A stretch of DNA of 64,000 bases from NCBI GenBank assembly GCA_905181855.1, contig CAJIZE010000012.1, positions 1-64,000 of the forward strand. The letters are read 5' to 3'. Each line of letters opens with the position of its first letter. The first letter of the stretch is position 1. The stretch is from an uncultured Flavobacteriales bacterium. Lineage in GTDB: Bacteria; Bacteroidota; Bacteroidia; Flavobacteriales_G; Salibacteraceae. Below the pieces are notes generated by a model, which saw only the letters and a program-made list of their open reading frames with translations, had not been told where the DNA came from and ran no database searches. Positions 9,208-17,687 of the stretch are shown piece by piece. A program made the position numbers and the translations under genes.

Positions 9208-9243
9208 AGCTAACCGCTGGTATTCAAGTTATACTATGTTAAA

Positions 9244-9251
9244 TTGTTTAA
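9244..9251. repeat. Left target-site duplication of the IS1595-like element
   Basis: TTGTTTAA here matches TTGTTTAA at 10247-10254 exactly and directly abuts the left inverted repeat. Confidence 0.75.
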
Positions 9252-9262
9252 AGTGCTAATAC
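9252..9262 (+). repeat. Left terminal inverted repeat of the IS1595-like element
   Basis: AGTGCTAATAC pairs perfectly with the reverse complement of 10237-10247. Sequence identity between the two ends falls off directly inside this block. Confidence 0.75.
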
Positions 9263-9268
9263 GCAATG

Positions 9269-10174
9269 TTACCAATAAGATTTAGCTACAGCTAAAGTAA
9301 GTCTATCAAATAAGCAATTCCCAAAGAACCTTCTGTTAAGCTTGTAACAGAACTCATCCAAATAAAGTTGAAGGTATTTACCTTTTATTTTATGATAGAT
9401 TCCAAGTAAGGTTCTCTTTGCATTACTAATAGCAACATGTACCCATTTCAAGTGAGATTGAGTTGTGGTTTTGTTGGATTTAAACATTACATGAGTTTCT
9501 ACAAATCGAGATATGTCCAAATATAATTTGCTTTTATCACTGAAAACAATGGAATTGTCATCAATATTCTGAGTTACCACATCGTTGATTTGTGAACCTG
9601 CATGACCAGTTAATACCTTCATTTTAAAATAACGACAGTACTTACTTGTTTTCCCTGTTTCAATATCTTCTAATGGTGTTGACTCTGCTATAACAGCTAC
9701 GTTTTGTTGTCGTTGACTGCCCTTTCCTCGCTTTAGTTTAATCCCTGATGGAGTTGCTTTAGAGAAGTAAGCTTCATCAAATTCTATCATACCTTCCAAA
9801 GTTTAAAGATTATCTCTATTACCCATTGCATTTCTGATACGGTGCATTAAAGACTATACAGTTGCATAGCGATTATGTTCCAGTTGCCTTTGCAATTCAT
9901 GGGCTGATAACCCTTTTTTACTGAAACTCATAAAGGCCATTGCTAAATACCATGTCCGAACAGGTAAATTACTATTTTCCATCATACTACCACTGCGTAA
10001 AGTAGTACGAAACCTACATTTCTTACATTGCCATTGTTCTTTGGAGTTTAAAAAGTAATGATCTTTTGATTTACACTTTTTGCAAATAATCCCTTCTTGC
10101 TCTCGTTTCATGCGAAAATCTGATCGGCATGATACTTCTGTTGGGTACTCTTCTAGAAATTTTAATATTGTCAT
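9269..10174 (-). pseudogene. IS1595-family (ISXO2-like DDE) transposase with two in-frame stops
   Basis: Read leftwards from 10174, the frame encodes an N-terminal zinc ribbon (CKKCKSKDHYF ... CKKCRFRTTLRSG), then a helical region (WYLAMAFMSFSKKGLSAHEL), then the ISXO2-like DDE catalytic domain beginning EGMIEFDEAYF. One reading frame runs through the whole gene but is broken by TAG at 9854-9856 (where Trp would fit, before SLMHRIRNAMGNR) and TAA at 9803-9805 (before TLEGMIEFDEA). There is no frameshift, so simple point mutations explain both. The C-terminus, LFDRLTLAVAKSYW, appears complete. The protein cannot be made in full, so the element is non-autonomous. Confidence 0.9.
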
Positions 10175-10236
10175 TGCTATTTTTTTTCAAAACAACAATC
10201 TCAGAGCGTAACCTATTTACGTTGTGGTATAATTAT

Positions 10237-10247
10237 GTATTAGCACT
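10237..10247 (-). repeat. Right terminal inverted repeat of the IS1595-like element
   Basis: Reverse complement of the left terminal repeat, located about 60 bases upstream of the transposase start. Confidence 0.75.
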
Positions 10248-10254
10248 TGTTTAA
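10247..10254. repeat. Right target-site duplication of the IS1595-like element
   Basis: TTGTTTAA, identical to 9244-9251. The first T can equally be assigned to the inverted repeat. Confidence 0.75.
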
Positions 10255-10307
10255 TATCCCTATTAATCTCATTATAACTCAAACCAAAGCACTTACTTCT
10301 TCCCAAC

Positions 10308-10478
10308 CTAAATAACTTTTCTTCCAGCTAAATTAGTCGCCAACGTAACAAATCCAACCACGGTAACCGAACTAAGCGGAATTAACAAGACTGCATAAAG
10401 AGGTGATAATTGACCGATAACAGCAAAGCTCAAACCTACGATGTTGTATGAAATTGAAATAAGTCGGCTAAAAGCAAA
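10308..10478 (-). pseudogene. ccoI: C-terminal stub of a CcoI/FixI-type copper P-type ATPase
   Basis: Reading leftwards from 10478, 56 codons encode a peptide containing SYNIVGLSFAVIGQLSPLYA and VLLIPLSSVTVVGFVTLATN, then end in TAG at 10308-10310. This is the last membrane hairpin and tail of heavy-metal P1B ATPases of the CcoI/FixI branch, in which the conserved YN..GLS.AV.G.LSP..AA.LMP.SS pattern is characteristic. An in-frame TAA lies immediately upstream, and the phosphorylation and nucleotide domains are absent. The gene was thus largely deleted. CcoI loads copper into cbb3 oxidase; neither cco structural genes nor assembly genes are seen here. The intergenic DNA on both sides (10255-10307, 10479-10596) contains nothing else recognisable. 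Confidence 0.75.
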
Positions 10479-10596
10479 TTATTTTTTCTCACAAAAGTGC
10501 TAAGCAACATTTTTAAGATCATTGGCCCTCGAGCGCTGCCGAGTGGCTACTTTCTTTTTTCTTCTTTCTGTTTACTAATTTCATTTTCTTTGCAAG

Positions 10597-11214
10597 ATGC
10601 AGCTACCATCAAAACATCTTGACAAAGCAGTTGAGGCCATAAGCAGTTTACCAGGCATCGGTAGAAGAACCGCTTTGAGACTTGCTCTTTTTCTCTTAAA
10701 ACAACCGCAAGATTTTGCACTAGATTTTGGTGACGCGATTCATAACTTGGTGAAAAATGCTAAACGCTGTGTAGTTTGCAACAACATTTCCGACCATGAT
10801 ACTTGCTCTATTTGTGCTTCAGTTAAACGTGATAAAAAAACCATTTGCGTTGTGGAAGACATTCGCGATGTGATGGCCATTGAAGGCACACAACAATATT
10901 TTGGATCATACCATGTTCTTGGCGGATTGATTTCGCCAATGGATGGAATAGGACCTGCTGATTTAGCCATTGGGCTTTTAGCAACACGCTTAAATTCAGG
11001 CGAGGTTGAAGAAGTTATTTTCGCGTTAAGCGCTACAATGGAAGGCGATACAACCAATTTTTATCTTTACCGTCAGTTCAAAGAAATTGAGATAAAACTC
11101 ACAACAATTGCAAGAGGTGTAGCAGTAGGTAATGAACTTGAATACACCGACGAAATAACACTTGGCAAATCAATCAGAAACAGGTTGCTTTACGAATCTT
11201 CATTAACCCATTGA
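10597..11214 (+). CDS. recR: Recombination protein RecR
   Basis: RecR acts with RecF and RecO to load RecA at single-strand gaps. The 205-residue protein has the expected parts: an N-terminal helix-hairpin-helix (SLPGIGRRTALRLALFLL), a four-cysteine zinc finger (CVVCNNISDHDTCSIC, about residues 57-72) and a Toprim domain with the acidic VVEDIRDV strand followed by YHVLGGLISPMDGIGP. The stop codon overlaps the ATG of the next gene by one base (TGATG), so recR and the glycosyltransferase are probably translated from one message. A TTTGC a few bases before the ATG suggests a promoter with a very short leader. Confidence 0.96.
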   Translation: MQLPSKHLDKAVEAISSLPGIGRRTALRLALFLLKQPQDFALDFGDAIHNLVKNAKRCVVCNNISDHDTCSICASVKRDKKTICVVEDIRDVMAIEGTQQYFGSYHVLGGLISPMDGIGPADLAIGLLATRLNSGEVEEVIFALSATMEGDTTNFYLYRQFKEIEIKLTTIARGVAVGNELEYTDEITLGKSIRNRLLYESSLTH

Positions 11215-13166
11215 TGGAAATAGAGTTATCGGTAGTCATTGTTAATTACAACGTTTCTTACTTTTTAGAGCAGTGCTTGTTGAGTGTTCAAAGAGCAATG
11301 CAACATGTAAACACTGAAGTTTTTGTTGTTGACAATAAATCTTCCGATGAATCGGTTGAAATGGTTCGTGATAAATTTGATTGGGTTCATGTTATAGCAA
11401 ATCAGGACAATGTTGGATTTTCGAAAGCAAACAATCAGGCGATTAAAATCAGCAAGGGCAAGTACGTTCTACTTTTAAACCCAGACACTGTTATTGAGGA
11501 ATATACCTTTAAAAAGGTGTGTGATTTCATAAACAAAACTCCAGATGCTGGTGGTCTTGGAGTGAAAATGATTGATGGAAAGGGACTCTTTTTACCCGAA
11601 TCAAAAAGAAGCCTCCCTACTCCTACCGTTTCATTTTACAAAATCTTTGGGCTTTCGAGTTTATTTCCTAAATCAGAAAAATACGGCAAGTATCATTTGG
11701 CCTATTTAGATAAAGATAAAACGCACGAAATTGACGTTCTTTCTGGTGCATTTATGTTGATGCGCAAAGAAACCTTGGATAAATGTGGGCTACTAGATGA
11801 AACCTTTTTTATGTACGGTGAAGACATTGATTTATCGTATCGGATTCAATTAGCAGGTTACAAGAATTATTACTTTTCTGATACAACCATCATTCATTAC
11901 AAAGGTGAAAGCACTAAAAAAGGAAGTATTAATTATGTGCTTGTTTTTTACAAGGCCATGATCATTTTTGCTAAAAAACACTTTGCACTCCAGTATTTGT
12001 GGTTGTTTTCACTTTTAATATATGTAGCTGTATATTTAAGAGCTTTTGGTGCTCTCGTTAGCCGGATGATTAAAAATTTAATTGTTCCTTTCGTTGATGC
12101 TGCAGTAATTGGTGGAGCCTTTTATATTACACACACCGTTTACACCTTGTATTCAGGCACCTTTTTTCCTGATGACCTGATCTACAATGCTACTTATTTG
12201 TTACCTATAGTGTGGGTTATTAGTCTTTTCTTATCCGGTGGATACGATAGACCTTTTCAGTTAAAGTACATCACTAGAGGCAATTTAGCCGCCACTTTTT
12301 TGCTGTTTGGGATTTACGCTTTTCTGAGTGAGTCCTTTCGCTTTTCGCGATTGGTAATGGTTTCTTCTATTTCAATCTCTTGGATTTCGATTTACGCTAT
12401 TCGAACTATTTTTAACATGCTTCCTTTTAAAGGATTAAAACTTAAGAAAAGAATTGCCAAAAGAATCGGAGTTGTTGGTGATGCTAAAAACAAAGCCTCT
12501 ATTCAAGATATTTTAAATCAAAATAAAATAAACTACGAGCGAATTTTCAATATTTCGCCATCAAATGAAAGACAAAAATATGGAGGCTATATAAGTTCGT
12601 TAAACAACATTGAGTCTGCTGTAAAAGATTTCAAAATAAATGAATTGATCTTTTCCGGAAAAGATGTTTCCAATAAAGTAATCATTGATTTAATGGAGCG
12701 TCTTTCTCATCAAAAAATAGAATTCAAAATTGCTCCCGTAAATAGTGAGTTCATCATTGGTAGTAATTCATTAAACACCTCTGGCGAGTTTTACAGCTTG
12801 CTAAATAAAGTTACTATAAACCAAACTACTAACAGACGAAACAAAAGAATATTCGATATTTTCACCTCTGTTATTTTAATTCTTTTAAGTCCAATACACA
12901 TATTTTTTCAAAAGAATAAGCTCAAAGCAATTGCAACAACTATGGATGTAATTACCGGAAAATTAAGTTGGGTGGGCTATTGTAACGATGCTAAAATGAA
13001 CGTTTCACTACCAAAAATAAAAATTGGTGTTTTCACTCCTGCAAACGTTCCTGATAAACCTGTACTTTTATCGCACGAAATTGAACCCTTAAATATTGAA
13101 TACGCCGTTAAGTATTCTGTAGTAAAAGATGCTTACATATTAATAAACAACCTATTAAAAATTTAA
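11214..13166 (+). CDS. Family 2 glycosyltransferase fused to a degenerate polyprenyl-phosphate sugar-transferase-like half
   Basis: The start is taken as the ATG at 11214, overlapping the recR stop; a TTG at 11211 is the only alternative. Residues 1-230 form a GT2 domain of rhamnosyltransferase type: VVIVNYNVSYFLEQCL, VDNKSSDES, NVGFSKANNQAI and the metal-binding LLLNPDT. Membrane segments follow (about 245-400). The C-terminal 250 residues resemble polyprenyl glycosylphosphotransferases: a Rossmann-like region (RIGVVGDAKNKAS) and an NKRIFDIFTSVILILLSP membrane helix. The catalytic acidic/PRPE-type motifs expected after that helix are not visible. The C-terminal half is probably structural or regulatory rather than catalytic. 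It likely adds a sugar to a membrane-linked glycan. Confidence 0.85.
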   Translation: MEIELSVVIVNYNVSYFLEQCLLSVQRAMQHVNTEVFVVDNKSSDESVEMVRDKFDWVHVIANQDNVGFSKANNQAIKISKGKYVLLLNPDTVIEEYTFKKVCDFINKTPDAGGLGVKMIDGKGLFLPESKRSLPTPTVSFYKIFGLSSLFPKSEKYGKYHLAYLDKDKTHEIDVLSGAFMLMRKETLDKCGLLDETFFMYGEDIDLSYRIQLAGYKNYYFSDTTIIHYKGESTKKGSINYVLVFYKAMIIFAKKHFALQYLWLFSLLIYVAVYLRAFGALVSRMIKNLIVPFVDAAVIGGAFYITHTVYTLYSGTFFPDDLIYNATYLLPIVWVISLFLSGGYDRPFQLKYITRGNLAATFLLFGIYAFLSESFRFSRLVMVSSISISWISIYAIRTIFNMLPFKGLKLKKRIAKRIGVVGDAKNKASIQDILNQNKINYERIFNISPSNERQKYGGYISSLNNIESAVKDFKINELIFSGKDVSNKVIIDLMERLSHQKIEFKIAPVNSEFIIGSNSLNTSGEFYSLLNKVTINQTTNRRNKRIFDIFTSVILILLSPIHIFFQKNKLKAIATTMDVITGKLSWVGYCNDAKMNVSLPKIKIGVFTPANVPDKPVLLSHEIEPLNIEYAVKYSVVKDAYILINNLLKI

Positions 13167-13167
13167 A

Positions 13168-14301
13168 ATGAAATTCATATACAGCATCGCTTTAATCCTA
13201 TTTGTTAGTCCTTTATTCGCTCAAATCCCCACGGGTTACTATAATACAGCAGCGGGATTAACTAAAGCTCCATTAAAAGCTGCTTTAAATAATATTATAA
13301 AAGGGCATACTGGTTTTCCTTATACAAGCTCATCTACTGATGTTTGGGATATTTTATCGGTTATTGATGAAGACCCGAACAACAGTTCAAACATTATTAT
13401 GATCTACACTGGCCGTTCTGAACCTAAAGTAAACAAGGCCAGTGGTTCTGCATCTAGCAATCAAAACTATTGGAACCGAGAACATGTGTGGGCTCAATCA
13501 CATGGCGGATTTGGTACATCAACAGGTGCTGGTACAGATGTTCATCATTTAAAACCTTCTGATGTATCGGTAAATTCAGCAAGAGGAAATTTAGATTTTG
13601 ACAATGGCGGCTCACCTCATTCCGAAGCAACAGGTTGTAATTTTGATTCCAACTCGTGGGAACCTCGTGATGAGGTTAAAGGAGATGTAGCTCGTATGAT
13701 TTTTTACATGGCTACACGGTATGAAGGTGCAGGTAGCGAACCTGACTTAGAGGTTAACGACCTAACCTCCAATAGCTCAACTCCATTGCATGGTAAACTT
13801 TCAACACTTGTTCAATGGCACTATCAAGATACGGTAGATGCTTTTGAAAAAAACAGAAACAACTTGATTTATTATAACTACCAAGGCAACAGAAACCCTT
13901 ACATTGATCACCCTGAATACGCTTCATTTATATTTGATAGCAACTATGTTGCAAATACAGTAGATCCTGAACCTACTCATCATGTTACCGATTTTAAAGC
14001 ATTAAAAAGTGCAACTATTGATTGGACTGATGCCACTGGTGCAGTTCTTCCCACAGGTTATTTGGTTGTGCTAAGCGAGCTTGGTTTTAATCAAATTCAA
14101 AGCCCTGTTGATGGTGTTACAGCAACAAATTACATGAATACTAAAGTGGTTCCTTATGGCACTCAAACAGCAACATTCGGACTTTTAAAACCAGGCACAA
14201 ACTACTTTTTTAAGGTATTTTCATATACTGGTTCAGGTGCAACTACCAATTACAAAACAATAGGCTCTATTCCTTCTATAATGGTTACAACAACAAATTA
14301 G
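13168..14301 (+). CDS. Secreted endonuclease I (EndA/NucM type) with a fibronectin III-like tail
   Basis: A signal peptide (MKFIYSIALILFVSPLFAQ) is followed by an endonuclease I domain of about 240 residues. The beta-beta-alpha-metal motif is clear: NREHVWAQSHG with Glu105 and catalytic His106, then DVHHLKPSDVSVNSARGNLD with the metal-binding Asn around 136-141. Enzymes of this group cut DNA and RNA non-specifically outside the cytoplasm for nutrient use or biofilm turnover. Residues 275-375 look like a fibronectin type III fold (GYLVVLSE, LLKPGTNYFFKVFSY). No T9SS sorting domain is seen at the C-terminus. The gene begins one base after the glycosyltransferase stop, so it probably shares its transcript. 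Confidence 0.9.
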   Translation: MKFIYSIALILFVSPLFAQIPTGYYNTAAGLTKAPLKAALNNIIKGHTGFPYTSSSTDVWDILSVIDEDPNNSSNIIMIYTGRSEPKVNKASGSASSNQNYWNREHVWAQSHGGFGTSTGAGTDVHHLKPSDVSVNSARGNLDFDNGGSPHSEATGCNFDSNSWEPRDEVKGDVARMIFYMATRYEGAGSEPDLEVNDLTSNSSTPLHGKLSTLVQWHYQDTVDAFEKNRNNLIYYNYQGNRNPYIDHPEYASFIFDSNYVANTVDPEPTHHVTDFKALKSATIDWTDATGAVLPTGYLVVLSELGFNQIQSPVDGVTATNYMNTKVVPYGTQTATFGLLKPGTNYFFKVFSYTGSGATTNYKTIGSIPSIMVTTTN

Positions 14302-14356
14302 GTTATTTTTTGGTCGAACAAAAAACATTTACTTTTCGCTTAAAATTAAAATTTTC

Positions 14357-15232
14357 ATGAGAAAACACGCAAGCATAATTTTATTAGTTGGTTGTTTTAC
14401 ATTTAGTTGCAGCAACAATTATGATGACTCGAACCCAGCCACCATTCAGCTAAACGAGGAAAACCACAAATCTGCTTCTGAACTATCTTCAATAGAAAAT
14501 GAAAAAGCAGAAAAACTTGATTTTGTACTTCCCTCTCCTCTTCAAATAGCGGCCATTTTCCAAAAATCAGGCTTAGAGTATAAAAAATCGTTAACACATA
14601 AGCTTGGCATTTCAAGTATCTACAGTACTGAATTTCAGCAGGCTCTGAATTTTGGAGTGTACAGCGCCGATCTAAATTACTGTGTTTTAAACAAGCAAAA
14701 CCAAGTCTCAATTGATTACTTAAGTGAAGTTAGATACATGTCGGATCAGCTTGGTTTAATTGCCATTTTTGAAATAGAGCCATTACTGGAGTCTTTTGAA
14801 AGAAACATTGACAACAAAGACTCAATCATCTATATTTTAAGTAAACTACAACGCAATTTAGATTTGTTTTTAGAAGAGAACGAAACGAGTTATAAAGCGA
14901 TAATTTACTTTACCGGAGCCTGGATTGAAGGAATGTACCTTGGCTCTAACTCTGTTGATCTTAGAAACAAAGAAAAAATCAGTAATCGTTTAGTTGAGCA
15001 ATTACCATTGCTTAAAAACTTGATAAAAGGTTTAGAAAATTACCCGCGTCAAACCAGCGAATTTGCTGATTTGGTTTTTAAATTAAAGAACTTAAAAAGT
15101 GCTATGCAGGTTATTTCAGATAATGGTACTCAAAATGAAACAGGATTTACCAACTATTATATGGATGATGCGACATTGGATCATATTACCAACATTGTAT
15201 CTGACGTGAGAACACACATAACTAAAAGCTAA
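14357..15232 (+). CDS. Lipoprotein of unknown function
   Basis: This 291-residue protein has a lipobox, CFTFSC, predicting lipidation at Cys18. The mature part is helical and charged, with no recognised catalytic motif. A region with LDLFLEENETSYKAIIYFTGAWIEGMYLG is followed by more helices and a short Asp/Asn-rich tail (YYMDDATLDHI). The all-helical pattern resembles substrate-free TPR or helical-bundle lipoproteins, but I cannot assign a family. The next gene starts three bases after its stop, so the two are likely translated together and may act as a pair in the envelope. Confidence 0.8.
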   Translation: MRKHASIILLVGCFTFSCSNNYDDSNPATIQLNEENHKSASELSSIENEKAEKLDFVLPSPLQIAAIFQKSGLEYKKSLTHKLGISSIYSTEFQQALNFGVYSADLNYCVLNKQNQVSIDYLSEVRYMSDQLGLIAIFEIEPLLESFERNIDNKDSIIYILSKLQRNLDLFLEENETSYKAIIYFTGAWIEGMYLGSNSVDLRNKEKISNRLVEQLPLLKNLIKGLENYPRQTSEFADLVFKLKNLKSAMQVISDNGTQNETGFTNYYMDDATLDHITNIVSDVRTHITKS

Positions 15233-15235
15233 AGA

Positions 15236-15703
15236 ATGAAAAAGTTGTTCCTTGTTTTATTGGTTTTACCACTTTTTTTTAGTTTTAGAACTGATATTTT
15301 CGATTTATGTGACGATGAAGGTTCACGTAATAAAGCCACTTTGCTTTTAAACGATTATGCCTATTCCGCGGCTAAAACATCAAAATTCTATTTTATTAAC
15401 AACGAACAAATTAGAGAAATTGAAGTTAACCTCTTTGAAGGTGAAGACTATCGAATAGTATTTAACAACGAATCGTTGCCTCAAAATATTGAAGTGAGGG
15501 TTTACGATAAACCAAAAGATAACAAGTTCAGAAAAATGCTTTTTAGCTCAAAATCTACACCTAGCGAAAAAATATTTCTTTACGAACCCTCTTGGAAAAA
15601 TAGAATTTTATACATCACGTATGTGGTGCCTCCTTCAACTTCTGATAAAATAACAAAAGGCTGTGCTGTATTTGTTATGGGTTACAAATTGAATTTTATG
15701 TAA
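15236..15703 (+). CDS. Small exported protein of unknown function, paired with the upstream lipoprotein
   Basis: This 155-residue protein has an N-terminal signal peptide (MKKLFLVLLVLPLFFSF). The mature portion contains a stretch of alternating hydrophobic and polar residues consistent with a beta-sandwich (YRIVFNNESLPQNIEVRVYD, then ILYITYVVPPS) and ends in a hydrophobic strand (CAVFVMGYKLNFM). No family was recognised. The three-base spacing to the preceding lipoprotein suggests a two-gene unit. Proximity to the endonuclease does not by itself imply a functional link. Confidence 0.75.
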   Translation: MKKLFLVLLVLPLFFSFRTDIFDLCDDEGSRNKATLLLNDYAYSAAKTSKFYFINNEQIREIEVNLFEGEDYRIVFNNESLPQNIEVRVYDKPKDNKFRKMLFSSKSTPSEKIFLYEPSWKNRILYITYVVPPSTSDKITKGCAVFVMGYKLNFM

Positions 15704-15717
15704 GTTTAATTGGCTAT

Positions 15718-17232
15718 CTAAAAAGCAACTTTCTTAAACACCTTTACCTCATTGCCCATTCTTACTTGAACCAAATACAACCCTGAGTTTGGCAGTACTA
15801 TTTGCTTGTAAGAATGTACAATGGCTTGGTTTACCATTCGGCCATTAGCATCAAACAATTTAACCTGAATCGGTAAAATAGATTGTGACTCAATTTGCAA
15901 TTTTCTGCCAAGCAAGTTAACATCAACTAATTGATCAAAAACTATAGCTTTTATTCCCAAAGCTTGCTGATTAATTTGAATTGCTGCCGATGCGTTTCGA
16001 AGTGAGATAAAAGGCTTGATTCCCCAAGGTACATGATTAGCTACTTGGTTTTTTAAGGCGTCGTCAAAATCAGAAATGCTAAATCCATAATCGAGCGAAT
16101 AATAAGTATCGTGTAGCAAGGCAGGTCTTATTAATTGAGCGGTTGAATCAATTACATCAAAAATATAATCCTGGTTGTAATAATTTGTAATGAACTGATT
16201 CACAAACTCCGTATACATTTTATAAAACTCATCAACCACCAATAAATTTTCAAACAAAGGTCTTGATTCGTTCGTTCTGCTCCAGGTGTAAATGTTTCTA
16301 TCGGTCCAATCACGGCCAATGAAATCAACACCAAGTGTATTGTCAACATCGTATGGAATTACCTCCATTTTACCCGTTGCTGTGTTTTGGTATAAATAGA
16401 AATTATTCTTGTTGTAGGCGTATCCATCCCAATGACCAATCAGCACTTCAACAGCCAAGTATTTTAAGGCTCCTTCAACGTTTAAAGTCTTGTAAATATT
16501 ATCTCTAAAATTGCCAAAAGTTGAGTTGTTTAACACATCCAAAAAGTTTTCTAAATCAGATCTATCGTTGGTTAATTTATTTGTTTCTAACTCAAACAAA
16601 CCATTGTCATAAGCATCGTTGCCAACTGTTAAATCAGCACCCCAAAAGCACTTGTAAAGGTTTCCGTCTTTGTTTGCAAACCTGCTCTTTAAATAGCGTT
16701 TGTCAATTTGCTCAATGTTTAAATAAACCCCCATAAATTCATTATTCACATACAATTTAACATGACTAGTTCTGGTTGCCGGTAACTCAATTGCCCTCAG
16801 CAACCTAAACGAAATATGCTCGCGCATTACTAATGGATCGTTGTGCGCTCCTTTTAAATTCAACTTACTTAATCCATAAAACTCTGTACCGGGTGCAAAC
16901 TCGCTAAATTTCACTTTGAATGATTTTTTGTCCGCTTGGCGCGAAGTGTTTCCTCTCAATCTGAAGCCAATGTTGTTAATTAGAACACTGTCGTTGTTTA
17001 AATAATATTTAAAATTAGCCGTTTTGTAAACATCGCTGTACCAGTTTGCTTTATCTAGCATCCAATTTAAATCAACTTGTGCCATATCAATTTTCACAGT
17101 AGCTATGTTGTTTTGTTCAAAAGGAACTTCATAAGCAGGGTTTAAAACTTGCCCTTTTAACTCTGCATAAAATATTAAGTTTACTGCAATTATTAATATA
17201 CCAATCAGCAAATTAATCCATGCCGTTTTCAA
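15718..17232 (-). CDS. CotH-kinase-like secreted protein with T9SS sorting domain
   Basis: The core carries CotH-family landmarks: a glycine/arginine/lysine loop RLRGNTSRQADKKSFKVKF, the NIEQIDKRYLKSRF helix and the metal-binding VIPYDVDNTLGVD. CotH proteins are atypical kinases that phosphorylate secreted proteins; in Bacteroidota they are usually surface-exported. The last 70 residues (KLFDANGRMV ... SGLYLVQVRMGNEVKVFKKVAF) are a T9SS type A sorting domain. No in-frame ATG precedes the hydrophobic leader. I chose TTG at 17232, giving MKTAWINLLIGILIIAVNLI, a proper signal peptide. A longer frame reaches 17298 (also TTG). The chosen start overlaps the divergent neighbour by 13 bases. Confidence 0.85.
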   Translation of the reverse strand: MKTAWINLLIGILIIAVNLIFYAELKGQVLNPAYEVPFEQNNIATVKIDMAQVDLNWMLDKANWYSDVYKTANFKYYLNNDSVLINNIGFRLRGNTSRQADKKSFKVKFSEFAPGTEFYGLSKLNLKGAHNDPLVMREHISFRLLRAIELPATRTSHVKLYVNNEFMGVYLNIEQIDKRYLKSRFANKDGNLYKCFWGADLTVGNDAYDNGLFELETNKLTNDRSDLENFLDVLNNSTFGNFRDNIYKTLNVEGALKYLAVEVLIGHWDGYAYNKNNFYLYQNTATGKMEVIPYDVDNTLGVDFIGRDWTDRNIYTWSRTNESRPLFENLLVVDEFYKMYTEFVNQFITNYYNQDYIFDVIDSTAQLIRPALLHDTYYSLDYGFSISDFDDALKNQVANHVPWGIKPFISLRNASAAIQINQQALGIKAIVFDQLVDVNLLGRKLQIESQSILPIQVKLFDANGRMVNQAIVHSYKQIVLPNSGLYLVQVRMGNEVKVFKKVAF

Positions 17233-17687
17233 ACTATCCAAAATCGTTTTTTTTAGAGGAGCTAAAAATACTTTTAAAAAACATACAACCCGAAACAAAA
17301 CCTCAGTGGGGAATCATGACACCACAACACATGATTGAGCACTTGGTGGGCGCATGGCGCATTTCAAATGGTAATGCAAGGGTAAAGTTATCGGTTAAAC
17401 CGAATGACGTTCCAAAAAGAAAAGCTTTTTTGATGTCGGATATGTTGTTTCCTAAAGGCGTACAAAAACCAGTTACTAAGGGAGGTTTAGGTAAACTAAG
17501 AAAAGCCAATCTAACTGAAGCTAAAAATCAGCTTTTTTTAGAGGTTGAGGCTTTTTTCATCTACCATGAGGCTAATGCTGATGCTTTAGAAATTCACCCA
17601 GCGTTTGGGCCTCTTACAAAAGATGAATGGATCAGGTTTCAATCAAAACATATGTACCACCATTTATCTCAATTCGGATTGATGTAA
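17220..17687 (+). CDS. DUF1569/DinB-superfamily protein
   Basis: This 155-residue cytoplasmic protein has the DUF1569 layout: an opening helix, then ETKPQWGIMTPQHMIEHLVGA, which carries the first conserved His of the DinB-like four-helix fold. A later HMYHHLSQFGLM supplies further conserved histidines. DinB-like proteins often bind a divalent metal through three His, and several are thiol-dependent transferases, but no activity can be assigned here. It starts divergently from, and slightly inside, the CotH-like gene. Its end overlaps the convergent acetyltransferase by 24 bases. Confidence 0.85.
   Translation: MPFSNYPKSFFLEELKILLKNIQPETKPQWGIMTPQHMIEHLVGAWRISNGNARVKLSVKPNDVPKRKAFLMSDMLFPKGVQKPVTKGGLGKLRKANLTEAKNQLFLEVEAFFIYHEANADALEIHPAFGPLTKDEWIRFQSKHMYHHLSQFGLM

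Larger units (their letters stand above)
9252..10247 (-). mobile_element. IS1595-family insertion sequence, inactivated
   Basis: The element is about one kilobase long and holds a single transposase frame read leftwards. Matching ends are AGTGCTAATAC (9252-9262) and its reverse complement at 10237-10247. An 8-bp direct repeat, TTGTTTAA, flanks it at 9244-9251 and 10247-10254. One T is shared between the right end and the repeat, so the exact border is uncertain by one base. Eight-base target duplications are typical of IS1595. The ends are intact but the transposase has two nonsense codons, so it could move only with a transposase supplied elsewhere. Confidence 0.85.

Noticed and set aside
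17232-17298. Longer N-terminus of the CotH-like protein from TTG at 17298
   Set aside because: The extra residues do not look like a signal peptide and lie wholly inside the divergent DUF1569 gene; the TTG at 17232 gives a classical leader.
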